Shown piece by piece: positions 16,021 through 22,518 of a DNA stretch of 23,646 nt; position 1 is the stretch's first letter; each line of letters opens with the position of its first letter. Under the pieces are notes generated by a model, which was not told the DNA's origin, searched no databases, and saw only the letters and a program-made list of their open reading frames with translations. The DNA is from Mesotoga sp. UBA6090 (GTDB lineage: Bacteria; Thermotogota; Thermotogae; Petrotogales; Kosmotogaceae): contig NZ_DIXC01000033.1 of the NCBI RefSeq assembly GCF_002435945.1, forward strand, positions 1 through 23,646, read 5' to 3'. The translations under genes and the position numbers were made by a program.

Positions 16021-16416
16021 TCATCCTTCCGAGGTTGTAGGTTGTGGGTTGTTGGTCGTGGGTGAATTCTTAAGTGAAAAGATTAAGCCGTTGATTATCT
16101 TGTGAATTCTAGTAATCAGTTTAGCAGTTTCGCCGTATTTCTCTTCATGTAAGTAACCAAGCATTCTAGATAGTTCAAGCTGCGTCTCCAATTCAAGAAG
16201 AGCTCCGCGAGAATGATAAATGAAATGCACAAATTCCTTCCTCGAATTTCTTCCCGAACCTTCGGCAATATTAGAAGGAACAGACACAGCAGCTCGCTGC
16301 ATCTGAGAAGAAAGGCCGTAAGTTTCGCGTGCTGGGAAGTCTTCTGTGATCTCATAGATTTTCTTTGCCAATTCCATGCTGAACTTCCATGCATCCAATT
16401 CTTTGTATGATCTCAA
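16021..16416 (-). CDS. Four-helix-bundle protein (S23 / TIGR02436 family), carried by a palindromic element
   Basis: 131 residues. The family signature is clear: LDAWKFSMELAKKIYEITEDFP, YGLSSQMQRAAVSVPSNIAEG, SGRNSRKEFVHFIYHSRGAL, ELETQLELSRMLGYL. Relatives are encoded in intervening sequences of some 23S rRNA genes, and the Avd protein of diversity-generating retroelements shares the fold; the biochemical role of free-standing copies is unknown. The start is a TTG at 16416 with GGAGG (16423-16427) six bases upstream. The last residues (PTTNNPQPTTSEG) are translated from the left GTTGT arm, and the stop lies just outside it, in the leader of the wbpB-like gene. The gene has no metabolic link to the operon and looks like a passenger of the element spanning 16033-16535. 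Confidence 0.9.
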   Translation of the reverse strand: MRSYKELDAWKFSMELAKKIYEITEDFPARETYGLSSQMQRAAVSVPSNIAEGSGRNSRKEFVHFIYHSRGALLELETQLELSRMLGYLHEEKYGETAKLITRIHKIINGLIFSLKNSPTTNNPQPTTSEG

Positions 16417-16535
16417 TTCAAACCTCCAAAAACCTTGTCTATCGTAAGTTATCTACTTGGATATGTGAGTTTTCTTACCGATTATCCTAAACTCCAACGA
16501 TCTTCCAACAACCTACAACGAACAACGCGCAACGG
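16033..16535. mobile_element. Putative long element: four-helix-bundle gene between inverted GTTGT/ACAAC arms
   Basis: The left arm, GGTTGTAGGTTGTGGGTTGT and following GTTGG (16033-16064), is inverted relative to the right arm, CAACAACCTACAACGAACAA and following CGCGCAACGG (16507-16535). About 440 bases lie between, mostly the four-helix-bundle gene. The arms match the solo palindromes at 15788-15860, 17862-17935 and 20275-20372. The element separates wbpA from wbpB without harming either. Mobility is inferred from dispersal and arm structure; no transposase or reverse transcriptase is in the window, and no target duplication could be confirmed. Confidence 0.6.
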
Positions 16536-16538
16536 TAT

Positions 16539-17843
16539 CTAAAGTACTTCAACATTTTCACCTGCGATGCCCATTTTGCTGAGGACGTTCTTGGCGTCGA
16601 AGATGTATTTCGCGTTCTTTACGATCAGTGGATAGTCTATGAGCTTTTTGTGCGCCGTTGTGATTATTACTGCATCGGACTCTTTAATTAGCTCTTCGGT
16701 AAGATTGACGGTCCTGACTCTCTTTTCTTCCCAGAAGAATTCAGGAACATAAGGATCGACTACATAGACATCAGCAAGATTCTTTTCAAGGTGTTCCAAG
16801 ACTTTCAGTGCCGGGGACTCTCTCATGTCTTCAATATCTTCTTTGTATGCGATGCCAAGCATGATGACTTTCGCTCCGTTCATGCATTTGCCGCGCTCGT
16901 TAAGAGCCTTCATCACTCTGGTCACCACGTATTCTGGCATAGAATCGTTTATCTCTCCGGAGAGCTCTATAAGTCGCGTGTGATAGTCGTATTTGCGCGC
17001 TATGTAGGTCAGATAGAAGGGATCTATGGGGATACAATGACCTCCCACTCCCGGACCGGGGAAGAAGGGCATGAAGCCGAAGGGTTTCGTAGAGGCTGCA
17101 TTTATTACGTCCCAAATGTTTATGCCCATTTTGTCCGCCACTACTGCCATCTCGTTAATCAGGGCAATGTTCACTATCCTGAATGTATTCTCGAGAATCT
17201 TTGTCATCTCCGCTTCCTTAGGAGATGAAACGACGAAGACTTCCGCATCGAGAACCGATTCGTAGAGGAGCCTTGCCACTTCTGTGGATTCCGGGCCCAC
17301 TCCTCCGACGACTTTCGGAGTATTCTTCGTCTTGAATCTTAAATTGCCCGGATCGACTCTTTCCGGACTGAAAGCGAGATAGAAGTCCTTTCCGCAGACC
17401 AGTCCAGTTTCTTCAAGAATTGGCTTCATTACGTCCTCTGTAGTTCCGGGGTATGTTGTTGATTCGAGTACGACAAGCATGTCTTTATGGAGTCTCTTCG
17501 CGACATTCTCTGTTGAGTTGATCACATAGGTAAGATCCGGTTGTTTGAAGACGTCAAGGGGAGTGGGGACGCATATGGCTATCACGTCACAACCTGCTAG
17601 TTCGTCGAAATCGGCTGTTGCCCTTAGTCGCCCTTCTGAAACTATCTTCTCCAGATCTGCGTTGACAACATCACCGATGTAGTTGAGGCCCTCATTGACC
17701 ATTTCAACTTTGCTTTCCTGAATATCAAAACCGATTACTTTGAAGCCGGCTTTGGCCTTCTCAACGGCCAATGGCAGTCCAACATAGCCGAGACCGATTA
17801 CGCCGATTATCGCTGATTTGTCTAAAATCCTTTCTTTGAGCAT
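16539..17843 (-). CDS. wbpA: UDP-N-acetylglucosamine 6-dehydrogenase, WbpA-like
   Basis: 434 residues from ATG 17843, which has GGAGG just upstream. The frame stays open to 17894, but those extra codons read the GTTGT palindrome and are not protein. GLGYVG (17-22) binds NAD; ESTTYPGTT (127-135) and SPERVDPG (159-166) are standard UDP-sugar dehydrogenase motifs. Cys270 in GPGVGGHCIPIDPFYL is the catalytic thiol that carries the C6 thiohemiacetal during two oxidations. WbpA-type enzymes make UDP-N-acetyl-glucosaminuronic acid, while relatives (WecC/WbpO) act on UDP-ManNAc or UDP-GalNAc. The flanking wbpB-, wbpD- and wbpE-like genes favour UDP-GlcNAc. The product carries the C6 carboxylate that the downstream ligases might modify. 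Confidence 0.92.
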   Translation of the reverse strand: MLKERILDKSAIIGVIGLGYVGLPLAVEKAKAGFKVIGFDIQESKVEMVNEGLNYIGDVVNADLEKIVSEGRLRATADFDELAGCDVIAICVPTPLDVFKQPDLTYVINSTENVAKRLHKDMLVVLESTTYPGTTEDVMKPILEETGLVCGKDFYLAFSPERVDPGNLRFKTKNTPKVVGGVGPESTEVARLLYESVLDAEVFVVSSPKEAEMTKILENTFRIVNIALINEMAVVADKMGINIWDVINAASTKPFGFMPFFPGPGVGGHCIPIDPFYLTYIARKYDYHTRLIELSGEINDSMPEYVVTRVMKALNERGKCMNGAKVIMLGIAYKEDIEDMRESPALKVLEHLEKNLADVYVVDPYVPEFFWEEKRVRTVNLTEELIKESDAVIITTAHKKLIDYPLIVKNAKYIFDAKNVLSKMGIAGENVEVL

Positions 17844-17861
17844 GGAAACCTCCGTCTGATT

Positions 17862-17935
17862 CGTTGCCGGTTGTTGGTTGTGGGTTGTTCGCAATCAAAT
17901 CCCTTCGAATAACCTACAACGCACAACATACAACG
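17862..17935. repeat. GTTGT/ACAAC palindromic element between wbpA- and wbpD-like genes
   Basis: A 74-base palindrome with a left arm CGTTGCCGGTTGTTGGTTGT plus GGGTTGTT (17862-17889) and a right arm GAATAACCTACAACGCACAA plus CATACAACG (17907-17935). Its right end touches the stop codon of the acetyltransferase gene (17936-17938), and its left end lies a few bases before the wbpA ribosome site. It creates a false N-terminal extension of wbpA. Confidence 0.8.
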
Positions 17936-18661
17936 TCATTTTTCGTAGAATACTTGTTCTTCTATAAGCTGTTCTTTTGGGACTTTGCGGATGCATCTTG
18001 CTGGAATCCCGGCAAATATGTTTCGCGGTGCAAGATCCTTTGTAACGACGCTTCCAGCCGCAACGAGGGCATCCTCACCAATTACTATTCCAGGAAGAAT
18101 AGTCGCGTTTGCTCCGATTCGAGCTCCCTTCTTCAATGTTGGCCCTTTGAAGTGCTTTTTTCTCTCTTCTGTTCTGCCCAGATAGTTGTCGTTTGTGAAT
18201 GTTACTTCCGGAGCAATGAAGCAGTAGTCCTCTATAGTTGAGAAGGCTGTTATATAGGCTCCCGTTTCAATCTTCACTCTCCTTCCAACTGAGGTTCCGT
18301 TCTCAACAGTGGCGCCCTTTCCGACTATTGTTCTGTCTCCGATTGTTGCCTTCTCTCGAATTGTTGCTAGATCACCGACAAAGCACTTTTCTCCCAAAGA
18401 GGCCCCCTTGTAGATAACGCACGAGGCACCTATTGTTGTTCCATTGCCGACTGATAATGGGCGCAGCTCTTCAATACTTGTAGTGGCGCTTGCACTGGCT
18501 GCAAAGGGCTCCTTTCCAAGGACGGTATTGTCTCCTATTGTTACTTCGTCTCCTATGATTACACCTCTGTGAATCACTACGTTGTGACCTATTACGCAAT
18601 TATCACCGATCTTCGCACCGTCTTCGATTATTACGTTAATTCCTTTTTGGATTCTAGGCAT
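17936..18661 (-). CDS. wbpD: Left-handed beta-helix N-acetyltransferase, WbpD/WlbB-like
   Basis: 241 residues from ATG 18661, with GGAGG seven bases upstream. The frame is open to 18820, but that extension reads hairpin and arm repeats. Nearly the whole chain is hexapeptide repeats (for example VIIGDEVTIGDNTVLG, GDLATIREKATIGDRTIVGK), the left-handed beta-helix of trimeric acyltransferases. AGSVVTKDLAPRNIFAGIPARCIRKVP is the usual C-terminal cap. WbpD/WlbB acetylates the 3-amino group of UDP-2-acetamido-3-amino-glucuronic acid with acetyl-CoA. The gene lies between the matching aminotransferase and dehydrogenase genes. Other substrates, such as 4-amino sugars, are handled by similar folds, so the assignment rests largely on context. 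Confidence 0.85.
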   Translation of the reverse strand: MPRIQKGINVIIEDGAKIGDNCVIGHNVVIHRGVIIGDEVTIGDNTVLGKEPFAASASATTSIEELRPLSVGNGTTIGASCVIYKGASLGEKCFVGDLATIREKATIGDRTIVGKGATVENGTSVGRRVKIETGAYITAFSTIEDYCFIAPEVTFTNDNYLGRTEERKKHFKGPTLKKGARIGANATILPGIVIGEDALVAAGSVVTKDLAPRNIFAGIPARCIRKVPKEQLIEEQVFYEK

Positions 18662-19015
18662 GGGAGTACCTCCATGTGAGGTTGCTAGTTGTGGGTGGTT
18701 GGTTGTAGGTGATAAGAGACGACAAGGAAATTGTCGAGAAGCTCGCAAAGCGAGCGAGACGTATCTGCGATACGAGAGATTTGAAAGAACCAAAGAAACA
18801 ATGGAGAATTTCGCCTGCACGTTCTAGAAACAAACGTAGAACAAAAAAACCTACATAATCTCCCAAGTGAAGTCGTTCCAAGGTTCTTCTCCCAAAAATC
18901 CAGTGCGTCCTCTTTTTTAACAAACCAAACCACCTCGATCAGTTCTTTGTCTGTTCATGTGTTTTGAAATTTACTTTCTTGCGCAACGCGCACTCTCGGA
19001 AACGCCTTTTCTCTC
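18662..19015. other. 354-bp gap: palindrome arm, triple hairpin and a possible gene remnant
   Basis: Positions 18681-18710 hold a GTTGT arm (GGTTGCTAGTTGTGGG and following), and 18720-18774 hold three hairpins joined by GAGA/AGAA. Beyond that, the minus strand has a protein-like run (DKELIEVVWFVKKEDALDF, then WEKNLGTTSLG) at roughly 18950-18850, without a start codon and preceded by a stop. I do not recognise it. A long frame covering the gap on the minus strand reads the hairpins and is not credible. GCGCAACGCGC at 18981-18991 may be a worn right arm. Confidence 0.45.
18720..18774. repeat. Three adjacent perfect mini-hairpins with AGAA/GAGA linkers
   Basis: CGACAA-ggaaa-TTGTCG (18720-18736), GCTCGC-aaa-GCGAGC (18741-18755) and CGTATC-tgc-GATACG (18760-18774) are perfect 6-bp stems with unrelated sequences. 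They are separated by AGAA and GAGA. The block directly follows a GTTGT palindrome arm, so it may be part of that element. A related stretch with GAGA spacing and TCGCTTCGCTCG lies at 21097-21140, next to a GGGTTT-type arm. Confidence 0.8.
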
Positions 19016-20251
19016 TTATCTCTCGTTCGTGACAAATTCTGCGATCTTGTCGACCACATATTCGATTTCTTCGTCTGTCAGCTCAGGGAATATCGGTAAA
19101 GCGAGTGTTTCTTCACAGGCCCTTTCGGTTTCCGGGAAGCTTCCAGTCGGGACGTCAAGATATTCAAAGCACTTCTGCTGGTGAAGGCCCATAGGATAGT
19201 AGATCGAAGTGCCTACACCGTGTTCTGTCAGATAGTTCCTCAACGAATCTCTCCGTTCTCTACTGAAACCCTCGAATCTCACAACGTATTGATGAAAGAC
19301 GTGAGAGAAAGAGTTGTCAGATGAATTTGACGGGGTATAGGGTATCGGGTATAGGGTCTGGCTTGATTCCTTGACATCTCTATCCTCATAACCCTTACTC
19401 GAGACCCCAGACCCTAGACCCGTTCTTTCGAAGTGCTGTGCGTATTTAATGGCTATTTCGATTCTTCTTCTTTCATATTCTTGCAGGTGCTTGAGCTTTG
19501 TGTTGAGCACTATCGCCTGCAGCTCGTCGAGTCTCGAGTTGATTCCTATCATGTCGTGAACGTACTTAACGGGCGAACCATGAACTCTATAGCTTCTGCA
19601 AAATGCTGCGAGCTCGTCGTTATCCGTGACAATCATGCCTGCATCGCCATAAGCTCCGAGATTCTTCGTTGGAAAGAAAGAGAATGTTGAAAGATCGCCG
19701 ATCGAACCCGTCATTTGCGTAGATCCGTCAGGATAGGTCCATCTTGCGCCTAACGATTGCGCACAGTCTTCAATGATCTTGAGGTCGTATATCTCTCGTA
19801 TATTCTCGAGTCGACCGAGCTCCATAGACTGACCAAATAAATGGACTGGGATGATAGCCTTTATCCTTTCTCTTTCGGGATGTGTTTGAAGTAGCTCCTC
19901 AACTTTGTCAAGATCTAAATTGTATGTCTCCGGATAGATATCTGCGAATATTGGCGTAGCCCCATTTCTGGTAATAGAGCTCACGGTAGCGAAGAAAGTA
20001 TAAGGAGTAGTTATCACGTAGTCCCCAGGTCCAATTCCAAGGGCGGCGACGGCAATAAGGAGCGCATCGGAACCGTTTGCCACACCAATCGCGTGTTTAA
20101 CGCCGATTAGATCTGCCACGCTTTGTTCCAGCTCTTTTACGGCTTCACCTAGAATTACCCTCCCCCCCAGAAGCGCTTCATCGATCTTTCCGAGTATCTC
20201 TTCTCTCAAATCACTGTACTGCCTTGTCAAATCAAATAATGGGATATGCAT
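19016..20251 (-). CDS. wbpE: DegT/DnrJ/EryC1 aminotransferase, WbpE-like, with an in-frame repeat insertion
   Basis: 411 residues, about 30-40 longer than usual. MHIPLFDLTRQY is the typical start, with GGAGG close upstream. The PLP site shows GSDALLIA (60-67), EDCAQSLGA (Asp162 pairs with the pyridine nitrogen) and SFFPTKNLGAYGDAG (Lys196 forms the Schiff base). WbpE transfers an amino group from glutamate to the C3 ketone made by WbpB. Residues about 277-308 (GLGSGVSSKGYEDRDVKES then SQTLYPIPYTPSN) are low-complexity and encoded by a palindromic repeat at 19331-19422, ahead of SHVFHQYVVRF, where ordinary family sequence resumes. The frame is kept. The insertion falls between the core and the C-terminal small domain, so folding could tolerate it. 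Confidence 0.9.
   Translation of the reverse strand: MHIPLFDLTRQYSDLREEILGKIDEALLGGRVILGEAVKELEQSVADLIGVKHAIGVANGSDALLIAVAALGIGPGDYVITTPYTFFATVSSITRNGATPIFADIYPETYNLDLDKVEELLQTHPERERIKAIIPVHLFGQSMELGRLENIREIYDLKIIEDCAQSLGARWTYPDGSTQMTGSIGDLSTFSFFPTKNLGAYGDAGMIVTDNDELAAFCRSYRVHGSPVKYVHDMIGINSRLDELQAIVLNTKLKHLQEYERRRIEIAIKYAQHFERTGLGSGVSSKGYEDRDVKESSQTLYPIPYTPSNSSDNSFSHVFHQYVVRFEGFSRERRDSLRNYLTEHGVGTSIYYPMGLHQQKCFEYLDVPTGSFPETERACEETLALPIFPELTDEEIEYVVDKIAEFVTNER
19331..19422. repeat. GGGTATAGGG-type palindromic element inside the wbpE-like gene
   Basis: The left arm GGGGTATAGGGTATCGGG (19332-19349), followed by TATAGGGTCTGG, is an imperfect inverted match of the right arm GAGACCCCAGACCCTAGACC plus CG (19401-19422). 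About 40 bases lie between. The right arm, read on the other strand, aligns with 21177-21199 (CGGGTTTCGGGTTTGGGG then TCTCG) with about four differences over 23 bases, so the unit is dispersed. It supplies about 30 codons to the aminotransferase. Confidence 0.8.
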
Positions 20252-20274
20252 AGAACCTCCTGAGTACCGTAGTG

Positions 20275-20372
20275 CGTTGTTGGTTGTACGTAGTACGAAG
20301 AAAAGTTGATGCTTGTTCGTGAGGATCCAGTCGGTCGGTCTGCCGACAACCTACAACCAACAACCTACAACG
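20275..20372. repeat. GTTGT/ACAAC palindromic element between the regulator and wbpE-like gene
   Basis: The left arm CGTTGTTGGTTGTACG starts at 20275 and the right arm CCGACAACCTACAACCAACA plus ACCTACAACG ends at 20372. About 50 bases lie between, including a GGTCGGTCTGCCGAC stretch that could pair locally. The right arm overlaps the 3' end of the regulator gene and provides its last two codons and its TAG stop (20365-20367). Confidence 0.78.
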
Positions 20373-21018
20373 TTTCCAAGTTTTCAAGTTCAACTTTGCC
20401 TAATTTGGATATGGTGAAGACCATTAGGTTATCTAAACCCCTATCTTTTGCATTCTTCACTATGTTGTTCGCATGTCTGAAGGACGCGACGATTACTGCT
20501 GTATTCTCTTTGCCATCGACTTCTTCCGGCGAAAAGACGTGCAGATCATGAAACGTTCCGTTTTGTTTCGCAGCCGAATCATCAATGAAACCAATGATCT
20601 TCATGCCCTCAGTTCTCAGAACGTCCGCCAGAATTCCACCGATTATTCCCGCTCCGTATAGATAGAAGCTTTCATGGTCGCTTCCCTTTAACGTGTCCAG
20701 CACCTCTCCAAAGATATCTCTAGATTCCGTGTAAAGCTTTGCTGCTTCTTTGAGGTAAAGAATAGTCAGATACTGAAGCCTGAACTTGCCCGCTTCAGTC
20801 AAAACATATTTCATGTTGCGGCGATTCTCGCCTTCCTTCTGAATAAGCTGGGAATCTTCGAAGTCTCTTATGTATTTGTTCACCATGCTTGGAACAATAC
20901 CTGCGATTCTTGCGAGTCGTTCCTGGGAAACAGAAGAGCTTTCCGTAAGAGCCTTCAAAATGCTCATTTCTCTGAAATTGGGAGACGGGTTGAAAAACGA
21001 AAACTCAGAAAGATCCAT
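20365..21018 (-). CDS. Winged-helix protein fused to a Rossmann-like domain; first gene of the polysaccharide operon
   Basis: 217 residues from ATG 21018, preceded by AAAGGAG; the frame opens at 21039. Residues about 17-95 look like a MarR/IclR-like winged helix: FREMSILKALTESSSVSQER, LARIAGIVPSMVNKYIRDFE, then a wing and EAGKFRLQYL. Residues about 115-205 start FYLYGAGIIGGILADVLR and go on GMKIIGFIDDSAAK...VFSPEEV. This pattern resembles the nucleotide-sugar-binding N-domain of PglD-type acetyltransferases and CapD-like proteins. The pairing suggests a regulator that senses a nucleotide sugar or dinucleotide and controls the operon it heads (inference). The C-terminus ends inside a palindromic element, so the native tail may have been changed. 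Confidence 0.72.
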   Translation of the reverse strand: MDLSEFSFFNPSPNFREMSILKALTESSSVSQERLARIAGIVPSMVNKYIRDFEDSQLIQKEGENRRNMKYVLTEAGKFRLQYLTILYLKEAAKLYTESRDIFGEVLDTLKGSDHESFYLYGAGIIGGILADVLRTEGMKIIGFIDDSAAKQNGTFHDLHVFSPEEVDGKENTAVIVASFRHANNIVKNAKDRGLDNLMVFTISKLGKVELENLETL

Positions 21019-21050
21019 AGTCGCTCCTTTATTATTCATTCACTGACAGA

Positions 21051-21080
21051 ATTATAACAATGAGATGGGCCATAAGTCAA
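21051..21080 (-). promoter_or_regulatory. Strong sigma-70-type promoter for the polysaccharide operon
   Basis: On the minus strand, TTGACT (21080-21075) and TATAAT (21056-21051) are separated by 18 bases. Transcription would start near 21044, leaving a leader of about 26 bases before ATG 21018, with AAAGGAG inside it. No other promoter of similar quality was noticed before the operon's 3' end, so this may drive all genes down to 6696. No attenuator or RfaH/ops-like site is visible in the short leader. Confidence 0.8.
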
Positions 21081-21573
21081 GTCCAAACAACCGAGAATAA
21101 GAGAGAACTCGCTTCGCTCGTGAGAGGGGGAGAGACGAGCAATTCAGAGATAATGAGAAGAGGCATTACGTAGAGCGGGTTTCGGGTTTGGGGTCTCGTA
21201 TAAAACATTAGACGCAAGGCTGGGCAAGAACGGCCCAGGTCGCAATGCCGGCAACGAACACGCCGGGACGCAATGCACTGAGGAGCATCGGCGATCAATT
21301 GAGAAGTGATGCTGCTTCGCAGGAAGCCTCTCAGGTCAAGCGTCAACGGTCCACCGTCCTCCGACAAGAGCAAGACGCAAGGCGCCGAAAAGCATCGGCG
21401 GTCGCAATGCCGGCAAGGATCGTGCCGAAACGCAGGGCTGCCTCCGGCAGGCGGTCTCGGAACCTTGACCCCGTGCAAAATCATCAACTCATGGCGACGT
21501 TTTGTAATTCTGAAAAGCTGAACAATCCATCATCTGAACTTGATTCAGCATCTTGGTCCTACTTTCTGGCTCT
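21081..21573. repeat. Repeat block upstream of the polysaccharide operon
   Basis: No gene is credible here. Positions 21097-21140 hold GAGA-spaced TCGCTTCGCTCG sequence, and 21177-21199 a GGGTTT arm related to the insertion in the wbpE-like gene. Positions 21210-21455 are an array of hairpins with CGCAA-type linkers. Positions 21306-21363 repeat the 188-250 hairpins (CTGC-ttc-GCAG, then GTCCTCCGA). Positions 21469-21490 (CCCCGTGCAAAATCATCA) resemble 468-487. Frames at 21245-21637 and 21077-21487 read these repeats and are not genes. Confidence 0.7.
21210..21455. repeat. Hairpin array with CGCAA-type linkers
   Basis: Units begin with GACGCAA, GTCGCAA, GACGCAA, GACGCAA, GTCGCAA and AACGCAG. 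Each is followed by a hairpin of its own sequence: CTGGGC...GCCCAG (21220-21238), CCGGC...GCCGG (21248-21266), ATGC...GCAT (21273-21288), CGCCG-aaaagcat-CGGCG (about 21383-21400), CGGCA-aggatcg-TGCCG (about 21411-21427) and CTGCC-tcc-GGCAG (about 21438-21450). A CTGC-ttc-GCAG unit of the AAGTGATG type sits in the middle. Stems vary but still pair. Confidence 0.75.
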
Positions 21574-22518
21574 TCAAACCTCGTTTGTTTTCCATAGCGC
21601 CATCGGGTGGAATCTTATTCTCTCAGCAATTTGCTGATCATCGAATAGCAGCTCAGGATTATAGTCATGCTTTCTGAACCTATCTATAAAATCTCTCTCT
21701 TCTATAGTGAAAACGAGTAGTTTTGAAAGGAATTTCTCAACCGTACTAAGCATTTCATCAAGATCAATTTTCTCTGTTTTTCGAAGGACGGGGAGTAGTT
21801 CGGTGCGTATTCGGTACTTTGTGATACTTTTGAGCCTGTCAAAATCAAAGCTTTCAGGAATGTCACTACTTCCAATCGAAAAATAGAAGAGGGTGCACTT
21901 TCTAAGTAGTTCTTTGTCTCTTTCAGTCAAAGAAAGAAGGGAGATCATTTTGTTGACATCATAGAGATCACGAGTTGCTCCTCTTGTGAGAAGTGCAACT
22001 ATTTTGCTTGAAAGTATTTCGATAGAACTTACACATCGGCTTCGTATTTCTTGAATGATTCCAGGAATCGTAGTTCTTCTGACTTCCAAAGGTAGTACAT
22101 GGGCCCTCATAGAGAAGTTGATCTCGATCTTGATATTATCTTTTGCTCCTCCTGAATTCGTGTATTCGAAAACGTGTGATTCGAGAGAATAGTGACGCTT
22201 CGATTTGTCGCTATGTCTATAACCGTTCGCGTCCATAAAAAGAATGATTTTATCTATAATGACGATCCTATCTTCAATCATGATATCCCTGGATATGCTT
22301 CTGCAGTAGTCAAGGTCAATATCAACTGATAGCCTTGGAAGCTGAATGATCATTAGGTTAATTGCCGTTCCACCCTTCAAAGCCAAAGCTTCCAAAAGAA
22401 GCGTATCCGAGTCTATGAATTGAAGTATCTCGACTAATCTCAATGTTTTCTCATATGTATCACGCACAAATCCCAGTTCTGAAGCTAGTTGCCCGATAGT
22501 TTGTTTATCGTATCTCAC
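21574..22518 (-). CDS. abiEii: AbiEii-family nucleotidyltransferase toxin
   Basis: 314 residues, a normal AbiEii length. The signature ALKGGTAINL (46-55) then PRLSVDIDLDY (61-71) gives Lys48, the GG turn and the Asp66/Asp68 metal pair. RGATRDLYDV (about 188-197) is the second conserved AbiEii block. AbiEii proteins are the toxin half of type IV toxin-antitoxin systems; known members are GTP-binding or transfer nucleotides and halt growth, and some give abortive phage infection. The start overlaps the end of the antitoxin gene by 14 bases, so the antitoxin is made first. No mutation of key residues is seen, so it is probably functional. The target molecule cannot be predicted. Confidence 0.9.
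   Translation of the reverse strand: MRYDKQTIGQLASELGFVRDTYEKTLRLVEILQFIDSDTLLLEALALKGGTAINLMIIQLPRLSVDIDLDYCRSISRDIMIEDRIVIIDKIILFMDANGYRHSDKSKRHYSLESHVFEYTNSGGAKDNIKIEINFSMRAHVLPLEVRRTTIPGIIQEIRSRCVSSIEILSSKIVALLTRGATRDLYDVNKMISLLSLTERDKELLRKCTLFYFSIGSSDIPESFDFDRLKSITKYRIRTELLPVLRKTEKIDLDEMLSTVEKFLSKLLVFTIEERDFIDRFRKHDYNPELLFDDQQIAERIRFHPMALWKTNEV

Noticed and set aside
16033..16535. Diversity-generating retroelement
   Set aside because: Despite the Avd-like fold there is no reverse transcriptase, and no template/variable repeat pair was noticed.
17844..17894. N-terminal extension of the wbpA-like protein
   Set aside because: It is encoded by the GTTGT palindrome; ATG 17843 with GGAGG is the proper start.
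18662..18820. N-terminal extension of the acetyltransferase
   Set aside because: It reads the arm and triple hairpin; ATG 18661 has the ribosome site.
21077..21637. Frames across the repeat block upstream of the operon
   Set aside because: They follow the hairpin arrays and overlap the operon promoter or the AbiEii gene.
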